64,000 nt of DNA from Sphaerolaimus hirsutus (GCA_964036195.1 OZ038459.1:10413206-10477205), one strand, 5' to 3'. Shown: positions 22,064 to 34,412, counted from the first letter of the stretch. Notes: generated by a model not told the origin, from the sequence alone. Made by a program: numbers and translations.

Positions 22064-24811
22064 TTAATTGATGTTATTCAATAAATCTGAGATCCAGTTT
22101 GCGGATTTTTCAAAGTCGCCTAGATCAAATTTATAGAGAACATTGCAGTATTTATGAGTGAAAGCTGTAAGGGTTGAGTGAAGTTTTTGCTTATTGTAGC
22201 CATTTGAGATTAGAATTTTTAGCAGTTTTTGTATTCTAGAGGTAACGTCATCTAAATTGTAGCAAATTCTTGAAAAGCGAATACACTGTGAAAAAAGGAC
22301 ATTATAGCAAACGTTTGCTCTGATACAGCTGGTAATGTGAGGCATACTGACTATACGAAAAGAGTAGTCATCTGTTTTGTTATAGACAGCGATATTGAAT
22401 CTATCTGTGATTGTCATATCGAGGTCCAGAAAATGTGCTCTATGCCCATTTTCGAGTGTTTCCATTTCCATAGTCAATGAAGTATGATAGATATTTTTAG
22501 CCACATTTTCAAAATTTGGGTAGTTGACACATAGAGTGTCATCAATGTATCTAACAATTTTATTAGACAGTTCTTTAGCTATGTTAGGATTATCTTTACA
22601 AAATCTGAATTCCATCATAGCCAGAGTAAGGTTACATAGTTCAGGGCTAACTGATGAACCCATAGCAATACCTCTTATTTGTTTAAAAAGTAAGCCAGCG
22701 AAAGAAACATACGTGTTATCCAACACACAGTTCAAAAGGTCGATAATGTCACCAGTCCTGTAGATATTCGTGTCTTTGGCAGTCTTCCAATTGTCATGTT
22801 TTAACACTGCAACGTTTTTCTGCACTGTCACAAAGTGATCAGGCTGAACTAGCAGCGTGATCAGTTTTGTCACTTGCAGCCGTATTTGATCTGTGTCCAA
22901 TGATGTGTAGGCCTGAGAAAAATCGGCAGTGCATAAATGTGAAATGTTGTTTACATTGCTCAAAGTGTCAGTAACAATGAGACTGTTCTCCACAATCCAG
23001 TATCTATTCGATCCACCATTTTCCACTATTCTGGCACAATACTTTTTCAAACATTTTTGAAGCAATGCCAAAATTAAATGCAAAAGCCATGAGAGGCCAT
23101 TTACAGTTGATTGTTTAGCTCCGGCAATGAATCGAAATTTGATTGGGTTCTTGTGGAATTTCGGAATGGCGTAAATAATAGGAAATTTTCTGTCAAACCT
23201 AGTGAGGTCAGTAGTAAAAAGATTTGACTCATTTAGGTGTTTATCCATCAACTCTTCTATCATGTTGGTATTTGAAGTGAAAAACTGATAGGTGTTGTTC
23301 CCGTATAAAGAACTATCATAGATATTTTGAATACCAAACTCTTTGCAAATCGTTTGTAAATAGAATTTTTTACACATGAAAGCATAAGTACCTGATGCTT
23401 TATCTATGCAGGTGATGACATACCGCCGCTGTAAGGAGTTGAGTTCATCGTCGCAGTCCTTGTTCCATACCAAGTTTGTGTGACGACAAGCGTCCACGCT
23501 GAAAGTGGACAATTTGCATTTCAATTTATACATACAGGTACGTTTATATGATTCAATTAAATTGGTGAAATTACCCTCGGTAATTTCATGAAGTTTATTG
23601 ATCACATGTGACACAATGTTAGCGTATTTGTATTCTGTTGAAATCGAATCATGAGTAGTTGATAAACGGTACTTTAAACCCATTTCTAAAAACTTTCGTA
23701 AAGTGCTGTTTGTACAAATACTTGTTTCACCTGTGATAATGTGACGGTGAAAATCATTTCTATACGGCGAGTTATCACAATCGCAATTTGAATTGAGAAT
23801 TTGTTGCAGTTGAGTAGTAGAAAGCTTACGCAATACTTTGTTGTAGTTGCATATTTTCAACCCCAAAGGAGGGTTATACGCAACTCTAAGTTGAAGTCTG
23901 TCCAAATATTTTAAAGCAATTTCAGGAAGATTTTTCTTTATCCTATTTTTGTGTAAAATGTTGAGCGAAATAGCGTCGTCAGAGTGATTTGTGTACTTAA
24001 AAGGTATCAATATAGGATTTTTTATCGAATTACGTTTAGTATAAAAGTGACGACGCTTTGATTCCGCTGCAAATTGTAAACACTTGCAAACATTTGAAGA
24101 AATTAAATTTTGAAATTTAGCTGAATCAGCTAGGTGATAGATTTTGGACAAATCGTTTTTGCGGAGGGAATTAATAAAAACGTAAACGTCTCTAGGTGAA
24201 AGTAAACGAGCAACACACTCTAGAGTGACTTTTGACAACTTTGGGTGGTGGCGTTTGGGTCTTGTTTTAGGATACCTAAATAACTTGTCATTGAAAAAAG
24301 GAAGATTTTTATTAGAATTTATTAAATCAAATTTGTTTATAAGTCCAAGATTTTTGATCTTTTGATTCAAACCAAAAGGATAGGCACAAAATAGAAGTGA
24401 AATCCAGCGGAATTCGATTTCGGTGAAATTTGAAGGTTTTCTGTCAGTAACTTCAGGTAGTTTATGAATAATTCTTACTTTCAAGTTATTAAAATTGCAA
24501 TTAGAATTTTTGAAATGAGAATACAAAACGTTATTGGCACATCGTTTTTTGATGTGATATAAATGTTGACTAAACCTTTTGTGTAAACTATGTTTTGTCT
24601 CTCCAATGTATTGCATACCACATTCACATTTCAACATGTAAATGACACATTTAGTTTGACAGTTTAGGCTTACATTAGTAACCGCGATGAAATTTTGGTG
24701 AGTAATTGAGGAGGTAAAGAAAGAGCTTTCATCCATATGTGGGCATGTCCGGCAGCTGGCACGCTCACAACGTTTAGATGGGGTCCCTAGGTACTTATCC
24801 GTGGTACTCAA
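22064..24811 (-). mobile_element. Penelope-like retroelement ORF with N-terminal GIY-YIG (Naiad/Chlamys type)
   Basis: An uninterrupted ORF of about 915 codons. Near the N-terminus, cysteines in CERASCRTC (15-23) precede a GIY-YIG nuclease core: VIYMLKC (56-62), YIGET (68-72), then KRFSQHL (78-84). The reverse transcriptase follows in the second half: FSQAYTSLD (motif A, near 630), GIAMGSSVSPELCN (motif B, near 715) and RYIDD (motif C, near 755). Classical Penelope elements carry GIY-YIG after the RT; the permuted order is known from the Naiad and Chlamys clades. The protein would nick target DNA and reverse-transcribe element RNA. No in-frame ATG is seen at the start: the frame opens near 24890 and the first codons include TTG at 24811. 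The copy may therefore be 5'-truncated or use an upstream exon. No frameshift or stop is seen in the body, so it looks young. Confidence 0.92.
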
Positions 24812-24835
24812 CGAATTAAGGTCAAAGTCAACAAG

Positions 24836-24985
24836 ATGGGCAAAACCACGCCCACCGGAAGCAACAGACCTGTTCTGCGAATTGGGAACTTTGTTAAATC
24901 AGACTGCGCTCTTTATAGAGATATGTTACAGCCATTTGAACAGTTTTTGAGCGAAGATAAAATGAAGTTTTTCAAATGGGTTACG
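24836..24985 (+). CDS. Possible exon of an unknown protein, divergent from the retroelement
   Basis: ATG at 24836 opens 60 codons. The first 50 (to about 24985, a GTTACG donor) have coding-like composition, with MGKTTPTGSNRPVLRIGNFV then FEQFLSEDKMKFFKW. No domain is recognised. Its start overlaps, on the other strand, the open frame upstream of the retroelement TTG. It could be host sequence into which the 5' end of the element joins. Downstream (25020-26085) I see no further exon. Confidence 0.25.
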
Positions 24986-25495
24986 GTAGATTTCATTTTT
25001 CAATTGTGCATTCGGTGAATTATAGAAAACATCAAAGTTAAATAAATTTTTCGAAAAGGGGTTCCAAATAAAGCACTCCTTTTACAAGTGTATCTCCTGA
25101 ACTGACCGGACTAATTACTTTGCACCATAATTTTATTTATATTGACCTTATATTTTCTCGGCTACTTGAATTTTCCCACGGTTCCCATTTTCGAAAACAT
25201 GTCCCATTCATTATGGATTTTATGGTAGATTTCCATGCAAAGTGTGCAGTCCCATGGAGTATATTCATATTTGATTTCTACGGCTGTTGTATGCACTTGG
25301 AAGACCGATCTTTCATTCCACTAGTGTAAGTTTTTTTGTGAACACCCATGTATTTTTTTTTTAAAGGACATCACATCTGAAAATTTTTTGAAACAAGACA
25401 AAAAAGTTCTTTCTGTCGTTTTTACTCAAATGCAAATTATTGTGTTTCATTACTTTGGACAGTTTTATACTTAGACTATGTGTATGCATAATATT

Positions 25496-25576
25496 ACCCC
25501 AATTTCCTCGAATAGTTCCCCATATTTTGCTGGCCAAAAATAATACCCATGGGGCTTATTTGGAAGAAATACGGTA
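25496..25576. repeat. Short degenerate TACCGTATT-family remnant
   Basis: AATTTCCTCGAATAGTTCCCC and GGAAGAAATACGGTA survive as inverted ends with a truncated core. The surrounding 25020-26085 otherwise holds no recognisable gene or repeat. Confidence 0.4.
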
Positions 25577-26215
25577 TTATAATATATTTATATTAGTGTA
25601 TTGCATTGATCGCTGTACTTCTGTCGCGTTTTTTTTTGAGGGGGGGGAAACAGGTAGTGCAGAAATCAAAGCCTTACTTTGTGTTTGTGGATGAAATATG
25701 ACAGTCACTTTTTAGTCATTAAAACAACTGAATGATCATTTTACCAATGTCTGTTTTTCTGTCTCATTATAAATACTAGACTGGGATTTCACGTTTCCTT
25801 GTTGAGTTCTATTCGAAATGAATGTGTCTTGTTTCTTTGGTGAACATTACTGCGAATAAAATGGGTTATTTACAATTTCCACAATTCGAGATATTTCACT
25901 CGTAATTTTTGAGAAACAAACCAGCTCGATCCAAAATTGGAGGCAGTTAAGTGGCCTGTTCAGTGTAAGCCAAGAGACAAATGTCATGCAAACTTGTCAA
26001 ATTTCAATACAAAAGTGTCAAAAGTTTAGTTACTAATGTTTTTATTTTGATTGACACTGCATTGACATTTGACGATTGACGGAACACTACAGGTTGCGGG
26101 ACTGCAACCTAGTTCCAATCCCAGAACCCTGTAAAGTGTAGAGTAGAGTGTCAAGTCAATTGTCATGCAACGTGTCAATTGTGATGACAAATGTAAAGTA
26201 AAGTGTTAATTAGGG

Positions 26216-27293
26216 TTAGCATTGAAAAAATCTCTGGGATATTTATATTTAAAAAATCTCAGAAAATCTCAGAAAATATAAGATTTTCGGAGATTTATAT
26301 TTTTTCCAAGATTTTCCAGAGAGATTTAATTATATTTTCTCCCGATTGAAAAAATCTCTCTAGAAAATCTCCCTACATTCGCCCATTTTCACCTTCAAAT
26401 TCACTAGTTCATGTGTGTTTTTTTACCAATTTTCATATATTTTTAACTACCGTAAATCCTCGAATAAGTCCCCGGGGGAGTTATTTTTTTCGTCAGAATT
26501 TTTTGAGGGGGGACTTATTCGAGGGGAGGAGTTATTTTTTCGTCAGAATATTCAGGAAAATAAGTATAAAAGTAAGTATAACATAAGAAGGAAATTAGGA
26601 GAATACTGCATATATAAGAGCATAATTTACGTCGCCGTAGCAGGTAAAACATTCAAAATAGTTTATCGTTGCACGCTGCACTGCATTTGCATTCGGTGAA
26701 TGACGCAATGCATTTGCGGCATCGATCAGAGGGGGGAGTTATTCGAGGGGGGTAGTTATTTGGTTCTCACACTCACAACAGGGGGGAGTTATTCGAAGGG
26801 GGAGGACTTATTCGAGGATTTACGGTATATATTTGCTTATACACCCATTTTGACTATTTTCCCCCTATTTGTAGTTTTTCCTCCCGTTTTTCTGTTCTAT
26901 GGCATGAAAGAGCCAATAAAAAAGGTATCTGAAATACATTTTCTGTACTCAAGTACTTTCAAGAAGTATACATAATTATATAGTACTGGTACTTTTTCAG
27001 AGGAAATTTAGATGTATTCACTTAGTACTCAAGTATGTATTTTTGAGTAAATGAACCATACCCCTGAACCATACCGAACCCCTGCAGTCCCATGAAGACC
27101 CAGAAATTCGATTAAATAATACTTTGAGTTGAGAGATTTTATGAGATTTTTTTGAACTGCAAGAGATTTTCTCAGAGATTTAATTATATTTTCGAAAATG
27201 ACACAAGAGATTTAATTATATTTTTTTCTTCAGAGATTTTCTGAGATAATATTTAATTATATTTTCTCAAAATCGGTCGTTTTTTTCAATGCT
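26216..27293. mobile_element. AGCATTGAAAAA MITE nested in the previous element
   Basis: Exact duplication AATTAGGG at 26208-26215 and 27294-27301. The inverted arms carry repeats of AGAGATTTAATTATATTTTC. A subfamily C TACCGTAAATCCT copy is nested inside at 26448-26826. Confidence 0.85.
26448..26826. mobile_element. TACCGTAAATCCT repeat, subfamily C
   Basis: Ends TACCGTAAATCCTCGAATAA and GAGGATTTACGGTA. Runs of GGGGGGAGTTATTCGAGG replace the TATTTCGAGG motif of subfamily A. This is the deepest of four nested insertions. Confidence 0.7.
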
Positions 27294-28359
27294 AATTAGG
27301 GTTCAAACGATATCACTTTTCGATATCGATATTCGATATTTTTTCAAAATTTTCGATATCGATATTCGATATTTTTTCAAAATTTTCGATATCGATATTC
27401 GATATTCGATAGTTTTTCAAAATTTTCGATATCGATATTCGATACGATATGGACCCTCGATATCGATATTCGATATTCGATACTAAAAAATGGTCGATAT
27501 TTGATATCGATATTTCGATATTTTTGATATTCGATATTTAGCTTTTGGTATAGCAAGGCATATTTCAAGCAGCATGTTGTATTTTCATATGGTTGCAAAC
27601 ATGGTTGATTATCTCTTTACTGAAAAGTACAATTGATTTTAACAAGGTTTACAATGGTCAGAATGAAAAAATCGAAGAAAAAACATGACGAATCAAATTG
27701 TATCAGACAAACAAAAATTGGTAGATACAACAATTCATACTTATAACCCAATTGTTTAAGGGCATGTTGCAAAAAAGCAGCATATCAGCATTTTCTGGCT
27801 TCAAATATGAGGTAGGTAGTTCAGTAGGTATGTGGCCAAACCAAATACAAGAAATGTGGAGTAAGCACTCCAACAAAGATAACATTAAATACTTTACTTT
27901 TACTCATCAACTTAGATACTATAAGCAAATCAAATTAATCACAAATATCTCAAAACAAAAATAATAACTCAATTAAGGACATTATACAGGTTCGATATAT
28001 CGAAAATATGGTCGATATTCGATATCGATATTCGATATTTTTTCAAAATTTTCAATATTGATATTCGATATTCGATATTTTTTCAAAATTTTCGATATCG
28101 ATATTCGATATTCAATATTTTTTCAAAATTTTCGATATCGATATTCGATATTCGATATTAAAAAATGGTCGATATCCGATATTCGATATTCGATACGATA
28201 TATCGTTTGAACCCTAGTGTTAATTGTCATGTAAAGTTCAGTAATAATTTTTTTGTTTTGATTGGAATCTTACATGACACATGACTGGGTCTGGGACCGC
28301 CTGTTATGTATCAATGCTGCATGAAGCCAACTGAGAAAAAAATTCAAGCGGTGAATAGT

Positions 28360-28500
28360 GATGGAAAGGCACCGGGGCCCCGGTGCTGCGTATATTTTAA
28401 ACACCAGCACCGGTGCTGGTGCGGTACGGTGCCCTTTTTCGAAGGTGCCCTGCCTGTGCCGGTGCCATTTTTTTCAGAAAGGGAAAGGCACCGGCCAAGT
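28360..28500. repeat. GGTGCC-rich palindromic repeat
   Basis: Diverged GGCACCGG and CCGGTGCC repeats flank GGGGCCCCGG and CACCAGCACCGGTGCTGGTG palindromes. It looks like another low-complexity-interior MITE, but I could not find a target duplication. The stretch 28501-28988 shows no gene. Confidence 0.4.
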
Positions 28501-28988
28501 CTTCATAGGGTGTAAAATTTCGATCACTGCAAGAGCAGCACTATATTTACCCAACTGTTTTTAGTCTATTTTGGAAAAAACTACCCATCCAATAAACTTT
28601 GAAAACTGCCATACCCTTTTGAAGAGGGAACAAACTATTGTGTTGTATTTGCTGTCGTAAATATTACGTTTCTTTCAACATTAGTTCATAGTAGTCAGCA
28701 CGTGAATGAAGAAAATGATTTCATTGATAAATCCTTCCGTTGGGAAAATTCAACGCTGATATCTCGAATCCTACCCAATAAACTAGGTGCTTGTAAATTT
28801 TAACCCTCGTGGAAAGGCCCCGAAATTCAATTTTTCAAAATCTAGTTTCAGTCACTTGTTCCAAAAAAATTTGAGCGAGTCAAGTTGATTCGGTGAAGAA
28901 TACCAGTTGAGTCTGAAAACCAAGTCTTTCCAAAAAATACGTAAAATACAAGTTCATATCAGATGAAAGTGTGCCGCTCGCGCGCGTG

Positions 28989-31900
28989 ATGTGGACAAGG
29001 GTCAATAAGCGCTTCTGCGCCCGAAGACCCGTCGGCAGTGTTCGCTGTTTGGCGCAGATCTTTTTAGATCCGAGCGGGAAAGCGTCTCGACAACGGACCG
29101 TATTGTCTTTTTACTATACTTTAGTCTACGGTTGTCAGTATTCGCAAAGTACCAATTGTTGCGCAGCACCGCCTACGTGACGCTCGGCCTCGACCCCACC
29201 GACGCGTCCCACGCGCATAGCTGAACTTTGGGGTAGCATTTATGTGAGGGGGTGTTCGCCCTCGAGCGCGTGCTTAGAGCTCTCGAACCGCTCGGCGAAA
29301 ATTGTTTATAGTTGGTTATATTTACCCTAATGTAGTTTCATGTCGGGGCTAACACGAAAATCGAGAGCATCCTACAATCACCCCGACAGGAGGTAGCTTT
29401 TATCTCAAGAAGGTAAAATTCCTACCCCAAAAAGGGACTGCCACTGGTGACACCCAGAAAATTTCGCTCCCATACCCACTACCGTATTTCCTCGAAATAC
29501 CCCCCGGGGGGTTATTGTTTCAGAGTGAGAATTTTGAGAGCAAAACGTGAAAAATGCAACAATAACCACCATTTATAAGTTTTTACAGCCTTTTTTAAGG
29601 ATGTAGATGGTATAAACGATGTTCTAACGTAACACGGTAAGTGTTTTGAACATGTTATGCGTTTCCCGGGCCACAAATTCATAGTGCCGATTTTGAGGGG
29701 GGGTATTTCGAGGAAATACGGTATATTTCCAGTCAGGGGGTCGTAGCCGATCGATTTTATTGTTTTAATCGATGCGATCGATTTTATTGTCAGCCCTGAC
29801 ATGCAACTACGCTGTAACAAAATATCAACCATTTTTACGAAACGGTTTGTGAGTGATAAGCACACGTTCGAGGGCTGACCCCCACCCCTAAAATGTGACC
29901 CCAAATTTCAGCCATGCTCGCAGGTCGCCGGAAGCTGTCAAATCTGCATACGCCGATTTGTGCAAGCGGCTGCACCCGGACACCGGTGGAGTGCACGCGG
30001 ATGTGCAGAAGTTGGACGATGTCAGGGCTGCTTATAGGATAATTTGCGGTGACAAGTGGGTGGATCACCGTGCTTGCGTCAATTGTGTCAATTACGCATC
30101 ACACTTTACAGAAACAATGAAAATTAAGTGTCACGATATCAAATTGACCATAGGGAAAGTTGAAATCACATGATAAACCAAAATTCAATTGACACAAATT
30201 TCGATGTCAACTAGTGTATGGGCCCAATGTGGTTTGCTCCACTTTCAGATCGGACAACGAGCGCACCGATTTGGAGGATTTCGCCGCGCGCTTTGACATT
30301 CGTCACACGGCGCCGCAGCACTGCAGGGTTGGCCTTCGAAATTTATCACCATGCAAAATCAAGTTATAGCCTCAAAAAAAGCCTTGTTTTGATAATTTGC
30401 ACAGTATTTGGAATACGGAGGACAAGGCAGCGGAACTCCATTCATGCGCCAAAAACAACAGCGCAGACGGAGGGCGGAGTCGGCACACCACTCTTCATCT
30501 GAATACATGTTTAGAAAGGTGTGTGTCTCTTCATCTGAATACATGTTTAGAAGGGTGTGTGTTTAATTTGTCACGATTTGATGGCAAAAGTAATTTATGT
30601 TTTCTGAGAAGTTTTCTAATTTCATGCGTGGTATAATTACGGGAAAAAAACGCTGTGTTTATGTTCAATCACTGAAGTAAATACTTGTACCATAGGGACA
30701 TGACACCGCATCGGAAAGTGTGCCTGTCTTTTAATAGCTTAACAGCTTTTGACGATTTGGTGCACATTTCACATCTTGAAAATGTGATCTTGTTCATAGC
30801 GGCCGTGCATAATTTTCGGTCCTCTGCCATTTTTCGTTGAGATTTCCCATTGATAGTCATTGGTTTCAGTTTTTCAACGCACTTGGCACATTCTGACTGT
30901 TTTTACATACCGTATGTCCCCTTGAATCAACCGCCCTCGAAATACCCGCAGGTCTGAGCGAGCTGGTGAAATAATAGATCCCTTGAAATAACCTCCACCC
31001 AATTTGCGTTTGAAGAGAATGCTTATGACAATAACTATATTTTCTGTTCTGTGTTTTGCAGAACACACCTTAAAGCAAAGTGTGATTTGAATTAGGACAT
31101 GGCTTATACCGTCTACCTAAATACTTAGATAAAATATGTCTATTAACGCTATACACTGGAATTAAGAACAATGGAATTCCGTAAAATTTCTGGCGACAAG
31201 ATAAACCCCCTAAAATAGCCCCCTCGAATAAACCCCCCTCGAATTACACCCCTCAATATTTTCTGGCGAAATAACAAAAACCTGTGGGTATTTCGTGGAA
31301 ATACGGTATAATGTAAAGTAAATACATGCGCGTTTTCAAAAATATTTACATTATGCAATTCTAGTTGTGAAGTCAAAAATATATACCTACATATAAATAT
31401 TTATGAATTCATTTTGCACTAACATTTTCCTTCCGAAGCAGCTGTATTTTTTGGTCAAAATCTTGAAATTTTGTTATCAAAATTTGTCTTTGTCCGTTGG
31501 TAAACGTCGATGTCCATAGTGCAGCCAAGCACAAAAGAGAAAGTTTAGTCATTGCAGTCGACATAATTTTTCTGCGAATTTCTCACTGTTTTGATATTTT
31601 TACGTGTTAAATGTTAACGATTTAGCAGCTTCAGCTAAGTATGAAGTTTGTTTTCACCTATGTTAATGCGTATTTTACGACTGTTTCTGAGTGGTTTTGA
31701 TGCTGTGCTCATCATGATGCGTAGAACCTGGTGCGTAGAATTACAAAATTTATTCAAATGTATTCAGCGACGAAACGAACTAGGTATTCAAACAATTCTA
31801 CAGTAACTTTTCACTCTCTGTTACTGATCGCGTACAATTTTACAATTTTGTAAATAAATACAATTTTTTACATGTCTGACGGTCGCACCGCCAAATTGTC

Positions 31901-33011
31901 TCGCAGGCCTATGCGAACGATGCCGTAAGCGATTTGGTAATGCAAAGTGAACAAGAGAAGGCTTACGCTCGCCGCTGGAAGTCCGGAAATGCGATGGAAC
32001 GTCTGGTGGAAGACATGATTCAAGATTCCATCCAAAATGGCGATTTTGATAATTTAAAAGGCACTGGCAAGCCGTTGAGACACGACACGAGTCACAATCC
32101 GTATTTGGACACTGTCACTGTGAAGATAAACCAGATTTTGGCGCACAATGGCTTCTCGTTTGTTGGGGGTAGCTTGGAATGGGTGATTCTACTCTTACAT
32201 ATTGTGGGATCTCACATGCCGCAATGTGACTATAACAGAATGTGGAATTTCACATGCCCGATGGTGAATTACACATTCCCATAAGTGAACTTAAAATCCA
32301 AAGGCCAATAAATAATTGAAAAGTACACTAATGCCATGAACAATTCTATGATATGCAGATGGGGCAATTTGCAATACCGCAATATAATTATACAAAATCA
32401 TGACAAAATGATGCATGACACATGCCTTCAGATGGCATTTGCATGGGCTGCGCATGTGAGATTCACGTTTCGGCGCGGGCATGTAAGATTCACTTTTGGG
32501 CATGTGTAATTCACATTCGGGCATGTGAAATTCCACATTATGTTAGAGTCACATTGCGGCATGTGAGATTCCACAATGTTAGAATGACTACACTCGCTTG
32601 GAATCGTTTTAACGTTATCTTTCGACTTTTTCCAGACCAGAATGGATCCTTATCGAGAAGGAAATCCGACAGAGTATTGCCGAATTGCGAACAAAACTGA
32701 TAAAAATGTCTCACCTACCAGAGGACGATGTGCTGCAGCATTTTCAGGGATATGTTGTATCTGTAAACAAACAGATCGATTCGTATAATTTGCAAGTGCC
32801 GATATTGTCAAAACAGATGTTTCACATTGACTTGAAAAAAGAACTTCTGAGAGCCAAGGCTGCTTCGCATGAGCCAAAGACTGAGTTTGTTCATGACAAA
32901 AATAAATCGCTGGATATTGAACTTGACACTACGGCTGACAGAAATTCATCATCTGTGTTGGACACTGTCTTGGATGTGTTGAGTAATATTGTTTTGAGGA
33001 GGTTTAATTAG
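28989..33011 (+). CDS. DNAJC28: DNAJC28-like protein (J domain plus DUF1992)
   Basis: Exons read in phase: 29167-29205, 29924-30055, 30249-30327, 30405-30518, 31907-32157 and 32636-33011 (TAG stop). The J domain spans exons 1-2: AYVTLGLDPTDA joins SPEAVKSAYADLCKRLHPDTGG, with the HPD triad intact, then AAYRII. Exons 3-4 give a linker with TAPQHCRYLEYGG and GTPFMRQKQ. Exons 5-6 give DUF1992: AMERLVEDMIQDSI, GDFDNLKGTGKPL, INQILAHNGF and PEWILIEKEIRQ. The family is a putative J-type co-chaperone. An ATG at 28989 starts an Arg-rich stretch (MWTRVNKRFCARR) that could be a mitochondrial presequence, but its join to exon 1 is unresolved, so the 5' end is uncertain. Exon 4 ends in a duplicated donor (see 30491-30562). 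Confidence 0.9.
29480..29723. mobile_element. TACCGTATT repeat, subfamily A, internally deleted
   Basis: Both termini are present, but one homopolymer arm and part of the core are missing (244 bp). It lies in intron 1 of the DNAJC28-like gene. Confidence 0.7.
30491..30562 (+). repeat. 36-bp tandem duplication spanning a 5' splice site
   Basis: CTCTTCATCTGAATACATGT and the following bases through GGTGTGTGT occur twice (30491-30526, 30527-30562) with about one mismatch. The first copy ends exon 4 at AAAG|GTGTGT (30518). The second offers AAGG|GTGTGT 36 nt later, which keeps frame and adds 12 residues. Confidence 0.85.
30908..31308. mobile_element. TACCGTATT repeat, subfamily A (diverged)
   Basis: Left TACCGTATGTCCCCTTGAAT and right GGTATTTCGTGGAAATACGG. 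The G/C tracts are eroded, suggesting an older copy. Intron 4 of the DNAJC28-like gene. The rest of that intron (31309-31906) shows nothing recognisable. Confidence 0.65.
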
Positions 33012-33014
33012 GCG

Positions 33015-34274
33015 TAAACTGGTGGCACATTTAAATGAGAAATCAGGTACCTCATTTTTCATAACAATCTCACAGGGAAACGTGCAGCTCAATATGGCTG
33101 CCATTTGTTGTGGGGGTGCCCACAACATTTGCCTACATAAATGCCAAGTGGCATCCCATGGCACCCCCCTGTTCTGCTGCTACAGATAAATGAAAAAAAC
33201 TTGCCAATTTTTTCCCGGAAAATATAAATGAGAATTTTCAAAAAAACACACAAAATATGGCTGCGGTAAAGTGTGCAGCCTTTTTTTGGTGTGCTGACAA
33301 CACAAGTGATGAATACACTTGTGTTGGTGCTTTTTCAATAAATAAAAATTCCTTGTGGCTTACCCAAAGCCATCGTTTGACCCACTGGTAAGTAGGGGGT
33401 ATATTTTGACCCCCAGCCCACTCCCCCACACAAAAATTACCCCCAATATACAGACATGTGCCACGAAGCCATGTCAACAATGATTTTAACTTTGTGATTA
33501 ACTAAATTGTGGTTGTAATTAAAAAACTGATGATTGATTTTCTGGACATGACCTCTTTATTTGTCTGAGCCAGTCACACTAGATACAGGGCACATTGCCC
33601 ATCGGCCCCTATATGTTTTTATCAGATAATTAGTGCCCACATTGAATGGGCACAAGTATTTTGTGATTAGCATGATGACACTGCAGGCGCTGGACGCGCT
33701 GTCACGTGAGTGCCCTCTTTACACAGGGCTGTTTTTATCATTTGCTATAAAAAATACATAAGTGCAAAAATGGGGCCCAGGAGCAGCCATATGTTGCCCC
33801 CGACACTGAGCGAGCCAATTCTGGCCCCCATGTGCTCCATAAATAGCTTGGGATAGTGGATTGTCCACTTTTTCTAACCTATGTTTTTCTCCAAAAAATT
33901 TTTTTAATTTGATCAACAACGCCATCATTGTGTGGGGCTTCTGGGGTTTCTGAGGGGGTAGAAAAGTTGCACGTACTTACACTCTACCAATGTCAAAAAA
34001 ACTTTTTTGTCTAAAGTGTCTAGAAAAAAATTTATTAAAAATATAAATTTCATCGGGAACAAAAATTTGTATGGAATTCTCATTTATATTTTCCAGAAAA
34101 AAATGATAAAAAATTTATTTTCTGCACCAAGGATGGCCTGTGGGGGGGCCCCCTAGGGTATATATAGTGAACACTTGGGGTCACCCTCACACAAGATGAC
34201 AGCCTGACAGCTTTCATGTGGGATCTGTAAAATACAATAAAGTGATTTTCTCATTTATATTTTCCACCAGTTTA
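33015..34274. mobile_element. Element with TAAACTGGTGG ends just after the DNAJC28 stop
   Basis: Left TAAACTGGTGGCACATTTAA and right complement CCACCAGTTTA. GAAAATATAAATGAGAA and its complement recur inside. It begins three bases after the stop at 33011, so it probably forms the 3' UTR. No transposase ORF. Confidence 0.6.
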
Positions 34275-34315
34275 CTTATTTCATTTCTGGTTGTCAATAA
34301 ATATGTAAATACCTT

Positions 34316-34412
34316 TACGTATATGCTCGAAATGCCCCCAGGGGGTTTATTATTTCAGGGTGAAAAGTTTGAGGGGGTGTGCGAGGGAGGGGGTATTTCG
34401 AGGAAATACGGT
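34316..34412. repeat. TACCGTATT family remnant, core deleted
   Basis: Only the two arms survive (GCTCGAAATGCCCCCAGGGG and GTATTTCGAGGAAATACGGT). From here to 35514 I see no gene; 35150-35460 is a degenerate repeat of GTGAAG and CTTCACA motifs, and GATACTCGAGGATATACGGT ends near 35002. Confidence 0.5.

Larger units (their letters stand above)
26211..28216. mobile_element. TAGGGTTCAAACG MITE with GATATCGATATTC interior, itself interrupted
   Basis: Exact duplication GTGTTAAT at 26203-26210 and 28217-28224. Only its first five bases (TAGGG) lie left of the nested insertion 26216-27293. The rest resumes at 27302 with repeats of TTTTCGATATCGATATTCGA on both arms and a unique centre (about 27545-27980). 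Confidence 0.85.
26088..28299. mobile_element. GGTGCCAGTCCC-family element split by two nested insertions
   Basis: The left part (CAATCCCAGAACCCTGTAAA) and right part (TTACATGACACATGACTGGG, TCTGGGACC) are the two halves of one palindrome. The elements at 26211-28216 and 26216-27293 interrupt it. Confidence 0.55.

Noticed and set aside
30249..30502. 94-codon ORF starting upstream of 30249
   Set aside because: Frame differs from the DNAJC28 exons, where the alternative frame gives the conserved APQHCRYLEYGG junction.
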